From contig CAKSHG010000116.1 of NCBI GenBank assembly GCA_934456315.1, forward strand, positions 1 to 6,876: 6,876 bases of DNA, read 5' to 3'. The position numbers were made by a program, and so were the translations under genes. The stretch comes from an uncultured Oscillospiraceae bacterium. Lineage in GTDB: Bacteria > Bacillota > Clostridia > Oscillospirales > Ruminococcaceae. Below are positions 1 to 6,301 of this stretch, one piece after another. The notes beneath the pieces were generated by a model. It was not told the DNA's origin and did not search any database. It saw nothing but the letters and a program-made list of their open reading frames with translations. Numbering within the stretch: position 1 is the stretch's first letter; every line of letters begins with the position of its first letter.

Positions 1-1538
1 CCGTAGCCGTTGCCGTTGAAGATAACTCTCTTGTGCTTCTTGATGTTCTCTACCAGCAGGTCATGCAGCGCTGCGTTGAAGTCGTCAGCCTTCTCAAGTA
101 CGTCAGCAAATTCGGTCAGGGAGTTTGCAACGATGGTGTTCAACACGGTGTTCGGACCTGCGATGTTCAGGCTGGAACCTGCGCTTCTGAACTCGAACTT
201 GTTGCCGGTGAATGCGAACGGAGATGTTCTGTTTCTATCAGTGGTATCCTTCGGGAAGTTCGGGAGAGAGGATACGCCTACGTTGAACATGGAATGTCCG
301 GAGGTGTACTCCCTGCCCTCCTCGAGAGCCTCGATAACGTTCTCAAGCTCCTCGCCGAGGAAGATGGAGATGATTGCAGGAGGTGCCTCGTTAGCGCCAA
401 GTCTGTGATCGTTGCCGGCGGAAGCTACAGAAAGTCTGAGCAGGTCGGAATACTCGTCAACAGCCTTGATGATCGCTACCAGGAATGTCAGGAACTGCGC
501 GTTCTCCATCGGGCTCTTGCCGGGGTCGAGCAGGTTCTGACCGTCGTCGGTGGACAGCGACCAGTTGTCGTGCTTACCGGAACCGTTGATGCCTGCGAAG
601 GGCTTCTCGTGCAGCAGGCAAACCAGTCCGTGCTCGAGCGCGATCTTCTTCATCAGCTCCATTGTGAGCTGGTTCTGGTCGGTCGCCAGGTTAGCCGGAG
701 CGAAGATAGGAGCGTTCTCGTGCTGTGCCGGAGCGACCTCGTTGTGCTTGGTCTTGGAGGTGATGCCGAGCTTCCACATGTGCTCGTCAAGGTCCTTCAT
801 GTAGCTAGCTACGCGGTCCTTGATGGTTCCGAAATAGTGGTCGTCAAGCTCCTGACCCTTGGGAGCCGGAGCGCCGAACAGCGTTCTTCCGGTGAAGATC
901 AGGTCCTTTCTCTTATCGTAGGTAGCCTTGTTTACCAGGAAGTACTCCTGCTCGGCGCCTACTGTTGCAACTACTCTCTTGGTCGTGGTGTTGCCGAACA
1001 GCTTTAGGATCCTAAGTGCTGCGTCGGAAACTACGTCCATGGAACGGAGCAGCGGAGTCTTCTTGTCCAGTGCCTCGCCGGAGTAGGAATAGAATGCGGT
1101 CGGGATATACAGGGAGCCGCCCTTTACGAATGCGTAGGAGGTAGGATCCCATGCGGTGTAGCCTCTTGCCTCGAATGTAGCTCTGATACCGCCGGACGGG
1201 AAGCTGGACGCGTCAGGCTCGCCCTTGATGAGCTCCTTGCCGGAGAACTCCATGATGACTGTGCCGTCGCCCATCGGAGAGATGAAGCTGTCGTGCTTTT
1301 CAGCGGTGATACCGGTCATCGGCTGGAACCAGTGGGTGTAATGTGTTGCGCCCTTCTCGATCGCCCAGTCCTTCATTGCGCTTGCAACTACGTCGGCAAT
1401 GCTGCTGTCGAGCTCCTTGCCCTCTGCGATGGTCTTTTTCAGAGCCTTGAACACGTTCTTCGGAAGCCTCTGCTTCATCGTTTCCTCATTGAAAACGTCG
1501 ATACCGAACTGCTCAACTACGTTAAAATGTTCTGCCAT
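1..1538 (-). CDS. glnN: Type III glutamine synthetase, 3' end cut by window edge
   Basis: Glutamine synthetase makes glutamine from glutamate, ammonium and ATP in the cytoplasm and is a main entry point for nitrogen. The reading frame is open from the ATG at 1538 to the window edge: 512 codons of a family usually near 700 residues, so the C-terminal quarter is missing here. Motifs in order are [20 protein letters not shown] (from F113), typical of the GSIII N-terminal region; EQEYF 196-200 (metal-binding glutamates); [10 protein letters not shown] 265-274; [10 protein letters not shown] 318-327; and [15 protein letters not shown] from about 375, with R379 and E384 in the active site. GSIII is the large dodecameric form found in Bacteroides, Ruminococcus and cyanobacteria. 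The start is fixed by a perfect TAAGGAGG nine bases upstream. It has its own promoter and a long leader hairpin, and follows an amino-acid ABC importer. The family call is very secure. Confidence 0.97.
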   Translation of the reverse strand, partial: MAEHFNVVEQFGIDVFNEETMKQRLPKNVFKALKKTIAEGKELDSSIADVVASAMKDWAIEKGATHYTHWFQPMTGITAEKHDSFISPMGDGTVIMEFSGKELIKGEPDASSFPSGGIRATFEARGYTAWDPTSYAFVKGGSLYIPTAFYSYSGEALDKKTPLLRSMDVVSDAALRILKLFGNTTTKRVVATVGAEQEYFLVNKATYDKRKDLIFTGRTLFGAPAPKGQELDDHYFGTIKDRVASYMKDLDEHMWKLGITSKTKHNEVAPAQHENAPIFAPANLATDQNQLTMELMKKIALEHGLVCLLHEKPFAGINGSGKHDNWSLSTDDGQNLLDPGKSPMENAQFLTFLVAIIKAVDEYSDLLRLSVASAGNDHRLGANEAPPAIISIFLGEELENVIEALEEGREYTSGHSMFNVGVSSLPNFPKDTTDRNRTSPFAFTGNKFEFRSAGSSLNIAGPNTVLNTIVANSLTEFADVLEKADDFNAALHDLLVENIKKHKRVIFNGNGY

Positions 1539-1547
1539 GTCCCTTTT

Positions 1548-1555
1548 CCTCCTTA
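1548..1555 (-). promoter_or_regulatory. Ribosome binding site of glnN
   Basis: The minus strand reads TAAGGAGG here, fully complementary to the 16S anti-Shine-Dalgarno, with nine bases before the ATG at 1538. It fixes the glnN start. It lies about 30 bases downstream of the leader hairpin, so it is not buried in that stem. Confidence 0.9.
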
Positions 1556-1575
1556 GAGTTATGTTTAGGTCTTTG

Positions 1576-1634
1576 AAACAAAAATGGCGCTTCAGACAGG
1601 GGCAATAACCCCGTACTCTGAAACGCCTTTGTTT
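1576..1634 (-). terminator. Terminator-like hairpin in the glnN leader
   Basis: Read on the minus strand, GGCGTTTCAGA (1627-1617) pairs with TCTGAAGCGCC (1596-1586). The eleven pairs include one G·U wobble that would be a C·A mismatch in plus-strand RNA, so the structure favours minus-strand transcripts. An inner GGGG/CCCC stem closes a six-base loop, TTATTG. A U-rich tail, ATTTTTGTTT, follows, and an upstream AAACAAA can pair with it to extend the stem. This is the form of a rho-independent terminator. It sits between the glnN promoter and the glnN ribosome binding site, so it should attenuate or otherwise control glnN. It could also stop read-through from the ABC importer operon, for which I see no other convincing terminator. 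Confidence 0.75.
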
Positions 1635-1649
1635 CTTGATTACACTTAT

Positions 1650-1678
1650 ATTTTAGCCGAAATATGCGATTTTGTCAA
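1650..1678 (-). promoter_or_regulatory. Sigma-A promoter of glnN
   Basis: The minus strand carries a consensus -35 TTGACA (1678-1673), a spacer of exactly 17 bases and a -10 TAAAAT (1655-1650). The start site would fall near 1643, giving a leader of about 105 bases before glnN. The first part of that leader is taken up by the terminator-like hairpin. Confidence 0.85.
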
Positions 1679-1687
1679 TCACATATA

Positions 1688-1713
1688 TGCACAAATAGTT
1701 TTATATTTGTGCA
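1688..1713. promoter_or_regulatory. Perfect inverted repeat upstream of the glnN promoter, likely operator
   Basis: TGCACAAATA (1688-1697) and TATTTGTGCA (1704-1713) are perfect ten-base arms around a six-base spacer, GTTTTA. The repeat ends ten bases upstream of the glnN -35 box, where an activator would bind. The stem is AT-rich and has no U-tract after it, so an operator is more likely than a terminator. The regulator is unknown. It does not fit the GlnR consensus TGTNAN7TNACA. Confidence 0.6.
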
Positions 1714-1721
1714 GGGCTTAT

Positions 1722-1738
1722 TAGTGCATATTGCACAA
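1722..1738. promoter_or_regulatory. Second operator-like inverted repeat with the same half-site
   Basis: GTGCA (1724-1728) and TGCAC (1732-1736) form a short inverted repeat with three bases between. The right side extends to TGCACAA (1732-1738), which is the core of the perfect repeat at 1688-1713. The left side reads TAGTGCA on the plus strand, one base from TTGTGCA. Two such elements side by side suggest cooperative binding by one regulator, but this site alone is weak. Confidence 0.4.
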
Positions 1739-1862
1739 TCCGACAGGATTCAACTGAAATCAAAGCTTTATAGGCTTTCATCAGTCGCCCGGATTTGCAG
1801 GATTTCCCGCTTGCGCCTATGAATTTCTGCAAGTCGCGAAGTCGGAAGTTGCATTTCGCTGA
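1739..1862. other. Remainder of the ABC-glnN intergenic region
   Basis: This 124-base stretch follows the stop of the ABC ATPase gene. I looked for a terminator on the minus strand and found only a weak AAAGC/GCTTT pairing around 1760-1780 without a proper U-tract. No reading frame or RNA gene is supported. Confidence 0.4.
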
Positions 1863-2657
1863 TCAGGTAATGTTTTCGAGGGACTTTTCCAGGAACGATA
1901 CGGTCTTTTCGCTCTTGGGGCTGCCGAAAACCTCCTCCGGCGTGCCGTACTCCTCGATAACGCCGTCCGCCATGAATATCACCTTGTCAGCGGCGCTCCT
2001 TGCGAAGCCCATTTCGTGAGTTACCAGTATCATCGTGCGTCCCGCGTCCTTCAGCTCGCGGATAACGCGCAGGACCTCGCCGGTAAGCTCCGGGTCGAGC
2101 GCCGAAGTAGGCTCGTCAAAGCACAGGATCACCGGCTCCATCGCAAGCGCCCTCGCGATCGCAACCCGCTGCTGCTGACCGCCGGAAAGCTCGCAGGGGT
2201 AGTTCATCAGCTTCTCGGACAGCCCTACGGAGGCAAGTATCGTCCGGGCGTTATCCTCTATTTCGCTCTTTATGCGCGCCTTGTCAGCGCGGGAGAGCTT
2301 TTCCGTGCTCTGGCTGATCCTCATCAGCTCCGGAGCAAGGCAGACGTTGCGCAGCACTGTGTACTGCGGGAACAGGTTGAACGACTGGAACACCAGTCCG
2401 AAATTCAGCCGCTTTTCCCTTATCTCGCGGTCGGTGTACTTCCCCTCCGCGTTGTATATCTCCTCGCCGTTAAGGACGATACGTCCGGAATCCGGGCTTT
2501 CAAGGAAGTTCAGGCAGCGCAGCAGCGTGGTCTTTCCGCTGCCGGAGGAGCCGATTATCGCCAGCACCTCGCCCTTTTCCATCGAGAAATCTATGCCCTT
2601 GAGCACCTCGGTCCTGCCGAAGCGCTTGAATATACCGTTGACCTCTAATAATGCCAT
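1863..2657 (-). CDS. Polar amino-acid ABC importer, ATP-binding protein (GlnQ/HisP-like)
   Basis: This is the cytoplasmic ATPase that powers the importer encoded with it. The 264 residues carry a complete ABC set: Walker A GSSGSGKT 36-43, Q-loop Q91, signature LSGGQQQR 157-164, Walker B ILCFDEP 177-183 with E182 as catalytic base, D-loop SALD 185-188 and switch H214. The wording LCFDEPTSALDPEL and VTHEMGFAR is typical of polar amino-acid (PAAT) importers. It is somewhat longer than the usual 240-250 residues because of a charged stretch between the Q-loop and the signature (about 112-136). GGGAGGTG at 2670-2663 sets the start, 15 bases after the permease stop, so the two genes are co-transcribed. 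The substrate cannot be read from the ATPase. Placement before glnN fits glutamine, but other polar amino acids are equally possible. Confidence 0.95.
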   Translation of the reverse strand: MALLEVNGIFKRFGRTEVLKGIDFSMEKGEVLAIIGSSGSGKTTLLRCLNFLESPDSGRIVLNGEEIYNAEGKYTDREIREKRLNFGLVFQSFNLFPQYTVLRNVCLAPELMRISQSTEKLSRADKARIKSEIEDNARTILASVGLSEKLMNYPCELSGGQQQRVAIARALAMEPVILCFDEPTSALDPELTGEVLRVIRELKDAGRTMILVTHEMGFARSAADKVIFMADGVIEEYGTPEEVFGSPKSEKTVSFLEKSLENIT

Positions 2658-2672
2658 TTTCGCACCTCCCGA

Positions 2673-3320
2673 TCAGCCCTGGTAGTAGTTCAGCTTCTTC
2701 TCGGCGTAGTTCAGCAGCAGCGTCACGATGCCGGTGAACAGCAGGTAGAACGCGCCGACGTAGAACAGCGGCCAGATGAGGGACTTCAGGGAAACGATGG
2801 TCTCCGCAGCCTTGACTAGCTCCACAACCGCGATAACGCGCGCCAGGGAGGTATCCTTGACCAGCGTGATAATCTCGTTGCCCATCGGAGGAACTATGCG
2901 CTTGATGACCTGGAACAGCACTACCTTGAAGAATATCTGCGCCTTAGTCATGCCGAGCACCTGACCTGCCTCGTACTGCCCCTTGGGAATGCTCTCGATA
3001 CCGCCGCGGTAGATCTCCGAGAAATAGCAGGCGTAGTTGATGATGAACGCCAGGATAACTGCCATGAGTCTGTCGAATCTAAGCGACAGCCCCATGAGTC
3101 CCGGTCCGTAGAACACCAGAATAATCTGCAGCATCAGCGGAGTTCCGCGGATTATCCAGACGAAGATCTTGAAAATCCACTTCACCGGAGGTATCTTCGA
3201 CATTGAGCCAAGAGTGATCAGCAGTCCAAGCGGGATAGCGCCCACCAGCGTCACGCCGAAAATAAGCAGCGTGGTGAGGAATCCGTTCGCAAGCTGCGCG
3301 GTTACTTCAAGAAATGACAT
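2673..3320 (-). CDS. Polar amino-acid ABC importer, permease
   Basis: This is the membrane subunit that forms the import channel, probably as a homodimer since only one permease gene is present. The 215 residues from the chosen start include hydrophobic segments near 11-37, 49-72, 85-102 and 182-205, the RGTPLMLQI motif at 58-66 typical of HisM/GlnP-type permeases, and the cytoplasmic EAA loop beginning EAGQVLGM (E117-M124) that docks on the ATPase. The frame extends to an ATG at 3368, but I chose the ATG at 3320. It follows a GAGGTC site at good spacing, and the longer version would add a 16-residue Cys-rich head unlike the family that overlaps the intercistronic hairpin. It is the second gene of the binding protein-permease-ATPase operon. 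Confidence 0.93.
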   Translation of the reverse strand: MSFLEVTAQLANGFLTTLLIFGVTLVGAIPLGLLITLGSMSKIPPVKWIFKIFVWIIRGTPLMLQIILVFYGPGLMGLSLRFDRLMAVILAFIINYACYFSEIYRGGIESIPKGQYEAGQVLGMTKAQIFFKVVLFQVIKRIVPPMGNEIITLVKDTSLARVIAVVELVKAAETIVSLKSLIWPLFYVGAFYLLFTGIVTLLLNYAEKKLNYYQG

Positions 3321-3340
3321 TTTTTGACCTCGTTCTAAAC

Positions 3341-3369
3341 AAAAGCAAGGTGGGGCTAAAAGTCCCACC
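3341..3369 (-). terminator. Leaky-terminator-like hairpin between binding-protein and permease genes
   Basis: On the minus strand GGTGGG-type arms pair (CCCACC 3364-3369 with GGTGGG 3349-3354 on the plus strand) around a nine-base loop, followed by TTGCTTTTGTTT. It begins 21 bases after the binding-protein stop. In many importer operons a partial stop here makes the binding protein more abundant than the membrane parts. The six-base stem and broken U-tract suggest incomplete termination. Confidence 0.5.
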
Positions 3370-3390
3370 CCGCGTTATCGGTTTGGTTTA

Positions 3391-4284
3391 TCAGTTATCG
3401 AATGCGTAAACGTCAGCCAGACCGTACTTCTCGGCAAGAGCCTTCAGTGTGCCGTCGGCAACCAGCTCGTCGATCGCGCCGTTTACCTTATCGATGGTTT
3501 CGGTGTCGCCCTTTCTCATGCCGATAGCGTACTCCTCGGGAGCAAGCTCAACGCCCTCGACGATCATCAGGTCGTCGTAGTCTGTGCCTTCGCCGATGGA
3601 AGCCTTAGCCATTACATAGTCCAGAACGCCCAGCTCGACTGTGCCAGCCTTGACCTCAAGCAGAACGTCCTTCTGCGCGGAAGCGCCAACGAACTCGTTC
3701 TGGGAAAGAACGGAACTTGTTTCGATAGCTGTCTGACCTGCCGAACCGCTCTCTGCTGCGCAGGAAGCGCCTGCCATGGAAGCCTCGTCGGTGTACTTGT
3801 CCTTGTTGTCAGCCTTGATAACTACGACCTGCTTGTTTCTTACATAGGACTTGGAGAAGCCCATGTTCTCCTTACGCTCCTCGGTAACGGTCAGACCGTT
3901 CCAGATAGCGTCGATGGTCTTTGCGTTCAGCTCGATCTCCTTCTTGTCCCACTCGATCTCCTGGAACTTAGCCTCAACGCCGAGCTTCTCGCATACTGCC
4001 TTGGTGAACTCGGTTTCGAAGCCGGTCAGCTCGCCGTTCTCATCGTAGTAGTTCATCGGTTCGAAAAGTGTGATGCCTGCAACGAAGTTGCCCTTGTCAG
4101 CAATGTACTGCCAGTCGCCGCCCTCGGAAGCTGTGCTGTCTGCGTTATCTGCCGCAGAGCTGTCCGCATTGGAGCTGTCTGCATTGTCAGCCGCGGAGCT
4201 GGAATTGCCGCTGGAAGCGCAGGAGCAGAGTCCTACGGTCATAATGCCTGCGAGGAGCAGGGCTGCGATTCTCTTGATCTTCAT
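3391..4284 (-). CDS. Polar amino-acid ABC importer, substrate-binding lipoprotein
   Basis: This is the extracellular receptor of the importer, anchored to the membrane by lipid. The 297-residue protein starts with a basic and hydrophobic signal, MKIKRIAALLLAGIMTVG, and a lipobox ending LCSC, with C22 (or less likely C20) lipidated. Residues 23-57 are a Ser/Ala/Asp/Asn linker with an internal repeat. From about 58 it is a family 3 solute-binding domain (SBP_bac_3). It shows the GITLFEPMNYYDENGELTGFE opening strand-turn (shown in part), TEERKENMGFS with R137 as the likely ligand-carboxylate contact, and LGVLDYVMA with D222 as the likely ligand-amine contact. The start is ATG 4284, after AAGGA with eight bases between. 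An in-frame ATG at 4302 has no good site and would add six residues before the signal. It is the first gene of the importer operon, behind its own strong promoter. Confidence 0.95.
   Translation of the reverse strand: MKIKRIAALLLAGIMTVGLCSCASSGNSSSAADNADSSNADSSAADNADSTASEGGDWQYIADKGNFVAGITLFEPMNYYDENGELTGFETEFTKAVCEKLGVEAKFQEIEWDKKEIELNAKTIDAIWNGLTVTEERKENMGFSKSYVRNKQVVVIKADNKDKYTDEASMAGASCAAESGSAGQTAIETSSVLSQNEFVGASAQKDVLLEVKAGTVELGVLDYVMAKASIGEGTDYDDLMIVEGVELAPEEYAIGMRKGDTETIDKVNGAIDELVADGTLKALAEKYGLADVYAFDN
4135..4200 (-). repeat. Imperfect tandem repeat in the lipoprotein linker
   Basis: Two 27-base copies (4135-4161 and 4174-4200) match except at four or five positions and are spaced 39 bases apart, which is 13 codons. 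They encode the AADNADSS units of the binding-protein linker, residues about 31-51. The period is a multiple of three, so copy-number change would lengthen or shorten the linker without breaking the frame. Confidence 0.8.
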
Positions 4285-4326
4285 AGTTGTGTTCCTTCCC
4301 ATATGTAAATATCTGTATTATCGTGC

Positions 4327-4339
4327 ACCGCTTAGCGGT
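4327..4339. promoter_or_regulatory. Short palindrome at the start of the importer mRNA
   Basis: ACCGC and GCGGT flank three bases just downstream of the expected start site of the importer promoter. It could be a small operator or a 5' stem-loop that protects the mRNA. It is too short to assign. Confidence 0.35.
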
Positions 4340-4347
4340 ACTTTAAT

Positions 4348-4376
4348 ATGATAGCACATTCAAGCGGTTTTGTCAA
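4348..4376 (-). promoter_or_regulatory. Sigma-A promoter of the ABC importer operon
   Basis: On the minus strand a consensus -35 TTGACA (4376-4371) is followed by 17 bases and a -10 TATCAT (4353-4348). The start site should be near 4341, leaving a leader of about 57 bases before the binding-protein ATG at 4284. The thirteen bases beginning at the -35 box match the glnN promoter at twelve positions. Confidence 0.85.
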
Positions 4377-4389
4377 CCGTCCTGCGAGA

Positions 4390-4419
4390 AAATAATCCGC
4401 GTATACCGCCGGATTATTT
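4390..4419 (-). terminator. Terminator after the YitT-family gene
   Basis: AAATAATCCG (4390-4399) and CGGATTATTT (4410-4419) are perfect ten-base arms around a ten-base loop. In the minus-strand RNA the stem is followed by TTTTCTC and starts 21 bases after the TAA of the membrane-protein gene. It separates that operon from the importer promoter, whose -35 box begins 14 bases further on. Confidence 0.75.
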
Positions 4420-4440
4420 GTGATTTTGTACAATCCTTGC

Positions 4441-5319
4441 TTATGTATCGTGGTTTGCGCTGAAAATATCTGCCACCTCGTTGATGGTGATGTACGCATA
4501 CGGGTCGACGTCGTGGACGATGCCGCGCATTTTCCCTATCTGGAAGCGGTTCACGACGAAGTACAGCACGGTCCTCGGAGTACCGGAGTAGCCGCCCTTT
4601 GCGGGGATCTCCGTGATACCGCAGCCGAAAGCGTCGCCGAGCGCCTTTCCGACCTCGTCCGGGAGCGTCGTGACGATGAGCGCGGCTTTCGAACGGCTGA
4701 TACCCTCGACGATGAAATCCAGCGTTTTAAGCGCCGCGAAGTACGCGATGATGGAATACAGCGGCAGCACCCAGCTCTCGAATATGAAGCCGCAGGCTAT
4801 GTAAAGTATGACGTTGTAGATCATCACGAACGTGCCCACCGTCATTCCGAGCTTTTTCGAGAATATGACCGCCAGGACCTCGATACCGTCCATAGCGCCG
4901 CCGAAACGCACCGCCAGACCGCTTCCCACGCCGGAGATAACGCCGCCGAACAGCGAGCAGAGCACCAGGTCGTTTTCAGCGAGGGGCGAGGCGAGTGAAA
5001 CGTCTATCGGCAGGACGTCGGTGATGAGCCAGGAAAAAAGCGAGTAGCACGCCACCGCATAGCAGGCGTATATCGTGAACGCAAGCCCCTGCCGCTTCAA
5101 TCCGTAGAGGAACAGCGGGAGGTTCAGCACCAGCAGGAATATTGAAAGCGAGAGGTAATCCGGCGTAAGGTACCCAAGCAGCATTGACGTGCCGGAAATG
5201 CCGCTGTCGTACAGGTTCACCGGCATAAGGAACACCGTGATGCCGAATGCGTTGATGAATCCCGCAATGGTCAGCATGATGAAGTTCTTATAGTTCAGTT
5301 TTTTCAGGTCGTTTTTCAT
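4441..5319 (-). CDS. YitT-family membrane protein with C-terminal DUF2179 domain
   Basis: This is a 292-residue integral membrane protein of the YitT family, whose transported substrate or role is not established. Hydrophobic segments lie near 13-33, 56-73, 79-99, 118-138, 160-180 and 186-203. The family glycine motifs are visible: SGISGTSML at 39-47 and RFGGAMDGIEVLA at 138-150. Residues 210-287 form the cytoplasmic DUF2179 domain, with the GCGITEIPAKGGYSG turn and the HDVDPYAYITINEV end. The start at ATG 5319 follows AGGAGG with five bases between. The gene begins 25 bases after the asparaginase stop, so it is the last gene of that operon, and a terminator follows. The family is sure, the function is not. 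Its position beside an asparaginase raises but does not prove a link to amino-acid transport. Confidence 0.92.
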   Translation of the reverse strand: MKNDLKKLNYKNFIMLTIAGFINAFGITVFLMPVNLYDSGISGTSMLLGYLTPDYLSLSIFLLVLNLPLFLYGLKRQGLAFTIYACYAVACYSLFSWLITDVLPIDVSLASPLAENDLVLCSLFGGVISGVGSGLAVRFGGAMDGIEVLAVIFSKKLGMTVGTFVMIYNVILYIACGFIFESWVLPLYSIIAYFAALKTLDFIVEGISRSKAALIVTTLPDEVGKALGDAFGCGITEIPAKGGYSGTPRTVLYFVVNRFQIGKMRGIVHDVDPYAYITINEVADIFSANHDT

Positions 5320-5344
5320 GTTGTCCTCCTGTCTGTAGTGCCGT

Positions 5345-6301
5345 TCAGTTCTTTCTGCCGAGGAAAAGCCACCTGAAATTCTCCAGGTCGTAGGAATTCG
5401 CCAGTGCCCACATTGCGCGCATGACCGCGTATTCCGTAGTCATGCCCTCGGCGGGTATCGCGCCGGCGCGCTGCGCGGACTGCCCCACCTCGTACACCGA
5501 AAGGTCGCAGCCGCCCTGGAACACCTGCGTGGTCATTATCACGCGCACGCCGCACGCCGAAAGCTCCAGCAGAGCCTGCGCCAGCCAGCTGTCGCCGTAA
5601 TCGGGAACTCCGCCCATGCCGAACCCCTCGATGACCAGCGCCCGGACGAACGTCCCCATTTCCCGCACCATTTCCGCGGAAATACCCGGAGTGAGCTTCA
5701 GGACCGCGACGCTCGGGTCAAGCCGGTTGTAGAACGCCGTGCATACCTCGTCGGGCGCTGCGTCCGTCAGGAATCCCTCGGTGGTGAATTCGTCCTCCGG
5801 AGTGAATCCCCGGAACGCGTCAAAGTCCCTGGTGTGGACCTTCCGCGCGGCGTTCCCGGCGATGACCCTCCCGCAGAAGCTCACCCACACGCCCGCCCTG
5901 CCGCGCTGCGCGCACAGGAATGCGTCAGTCAGGTTGCGCCTGGCGTCGGTGTCGGGGTCGCTCATCGGGAGCTGCGAACCGGTCAGGATTATCGGCTTCC
6001 CGGCGTCCTGGATAAGGCAGGAGAGCGCCGCTGCGCCGTATGCCATGGTGTCGGTGCCATGGGTAACCACGAAACCGTCGTAGTCCTGCCAGCAGTCCCG
6101 GATAAGCGTTGCAAGCTCCGTCCAGTGCTGCGGCGTGAGGTTGGTGCTGTCCAGCGCGAAAGGCTGCACCGCGTGCACCTCCGCGTCAGTCACGCGGATC
6201 CCGGAAAGCAGCTCCTCTGCTGAAGCCTCCGGCGTAAGCCCTCCGCCGCTGTCGCCGCTTGCTATCGTGCCTCCTGTGGCTATGAACATCAGTTTCTTCA
6301 T
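5345..6301 (-). CDS. ansA: Type I L-asparaginase
   Basis: Asparaginase hydrolyses L-asparagine to aspartate and ammonium. The 318-residue protein has no signal peptide, so it is cytoplasmic, as is usual for type I enzymes. The first active-site motif is ATGGTIAS at 8-15 with T12 as nucleophile. DSTNL at 51-55 binds substrate. The second motif is VVTHGTDTMAYGAA at 78-91, with T83 and D84 of the second catalytic triad. RKVHTRDFDAF places the matching lysine at K154. GSQLPMSDPDTDARRNL at 108-124 is a typical family stretch. Length is close to the usual 320-340. The start codon overlaps the stop of the upstream NUDIX gene as ATGA, with AGGAGG 11 bases upstream inside that gene, so the two are translationally coupled. 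Its GC-rich codon use contrasts with glnN. The ammonium product could feed the glutamine synthetase downstream. Confidence 0.95.
   Translation of the reverse strand: MKKLMFIATGGTIASGDSGGGLTPEASAEELLSGIRVTDAEVHAVQPFALDSTNLTPQHWTELATLIRDCWQDYDGFVVTHGTDTMAYGAAALSCLIQDAGKPIILTGSQLPMSDPDTDARRNLTDAFLCAQRGRAGVWVSFCGRVIAGNAARKVHTRDFDAFRGFTPEDEFTTEGFLTDAAPDEVCTAFYNRLDPSVAVLKLTPGISAEMVREMGTFVRALVIEGFGMGGVPDYGDSWLAQALLELSACGVRVIMTTQVFQGGCDLSVYEVGQSAQRAGAIPAEGMTTEYAVMRAMWALANSYDLENFRWLFLGRKN

Noticed and set aside
33..1007. A 324-codon open frame on the plus strand
   Set aside because: It lies wholly opposite glnN, has low-complexity Val/Leu/Arg/Ser-rich sequence with no recognisable domain, and is explained by the codon use of the real gene.
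1586..1627. A canonical ANTAR-protein target in the glnN leader
   Set aside because: Only one hexaloop hairpin is seen and its loop, TTATTG, lacks the A at position 1 and G at position 4. Antitermination by another route remains open.
1688..1713. The perfect inverted repeat as terminator of the ABC importer operon
   Set aside because: Its stem is AT-rich and no U-tract follows on the minus strand. Its place next to the -35 box fits an operator better.
2016..2648. A 210-codon open frame on the plus strand
   Set aside because: It is antisense to the ABC ATPase gene, which has every expected motif. The opposite-strand product resembles no family I know.
3321..3368. A longer N-terminus for the permease starting at 3368
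   Set aside because: It adds a Cys-containing head not seen in the family, overlaps the intercistronic hairpin, and lacks a good ribosome binding site. The ATG at 3320 has one.
5316..5555. A 79-codon Arg-rich frame on the minus strand ending with an ATGA overlap at the YitT start
   Set aside because: It lies inside the asparaginase gene in another frame. The Arg/Gly-rich product is typical of GC-rich shadow frames.
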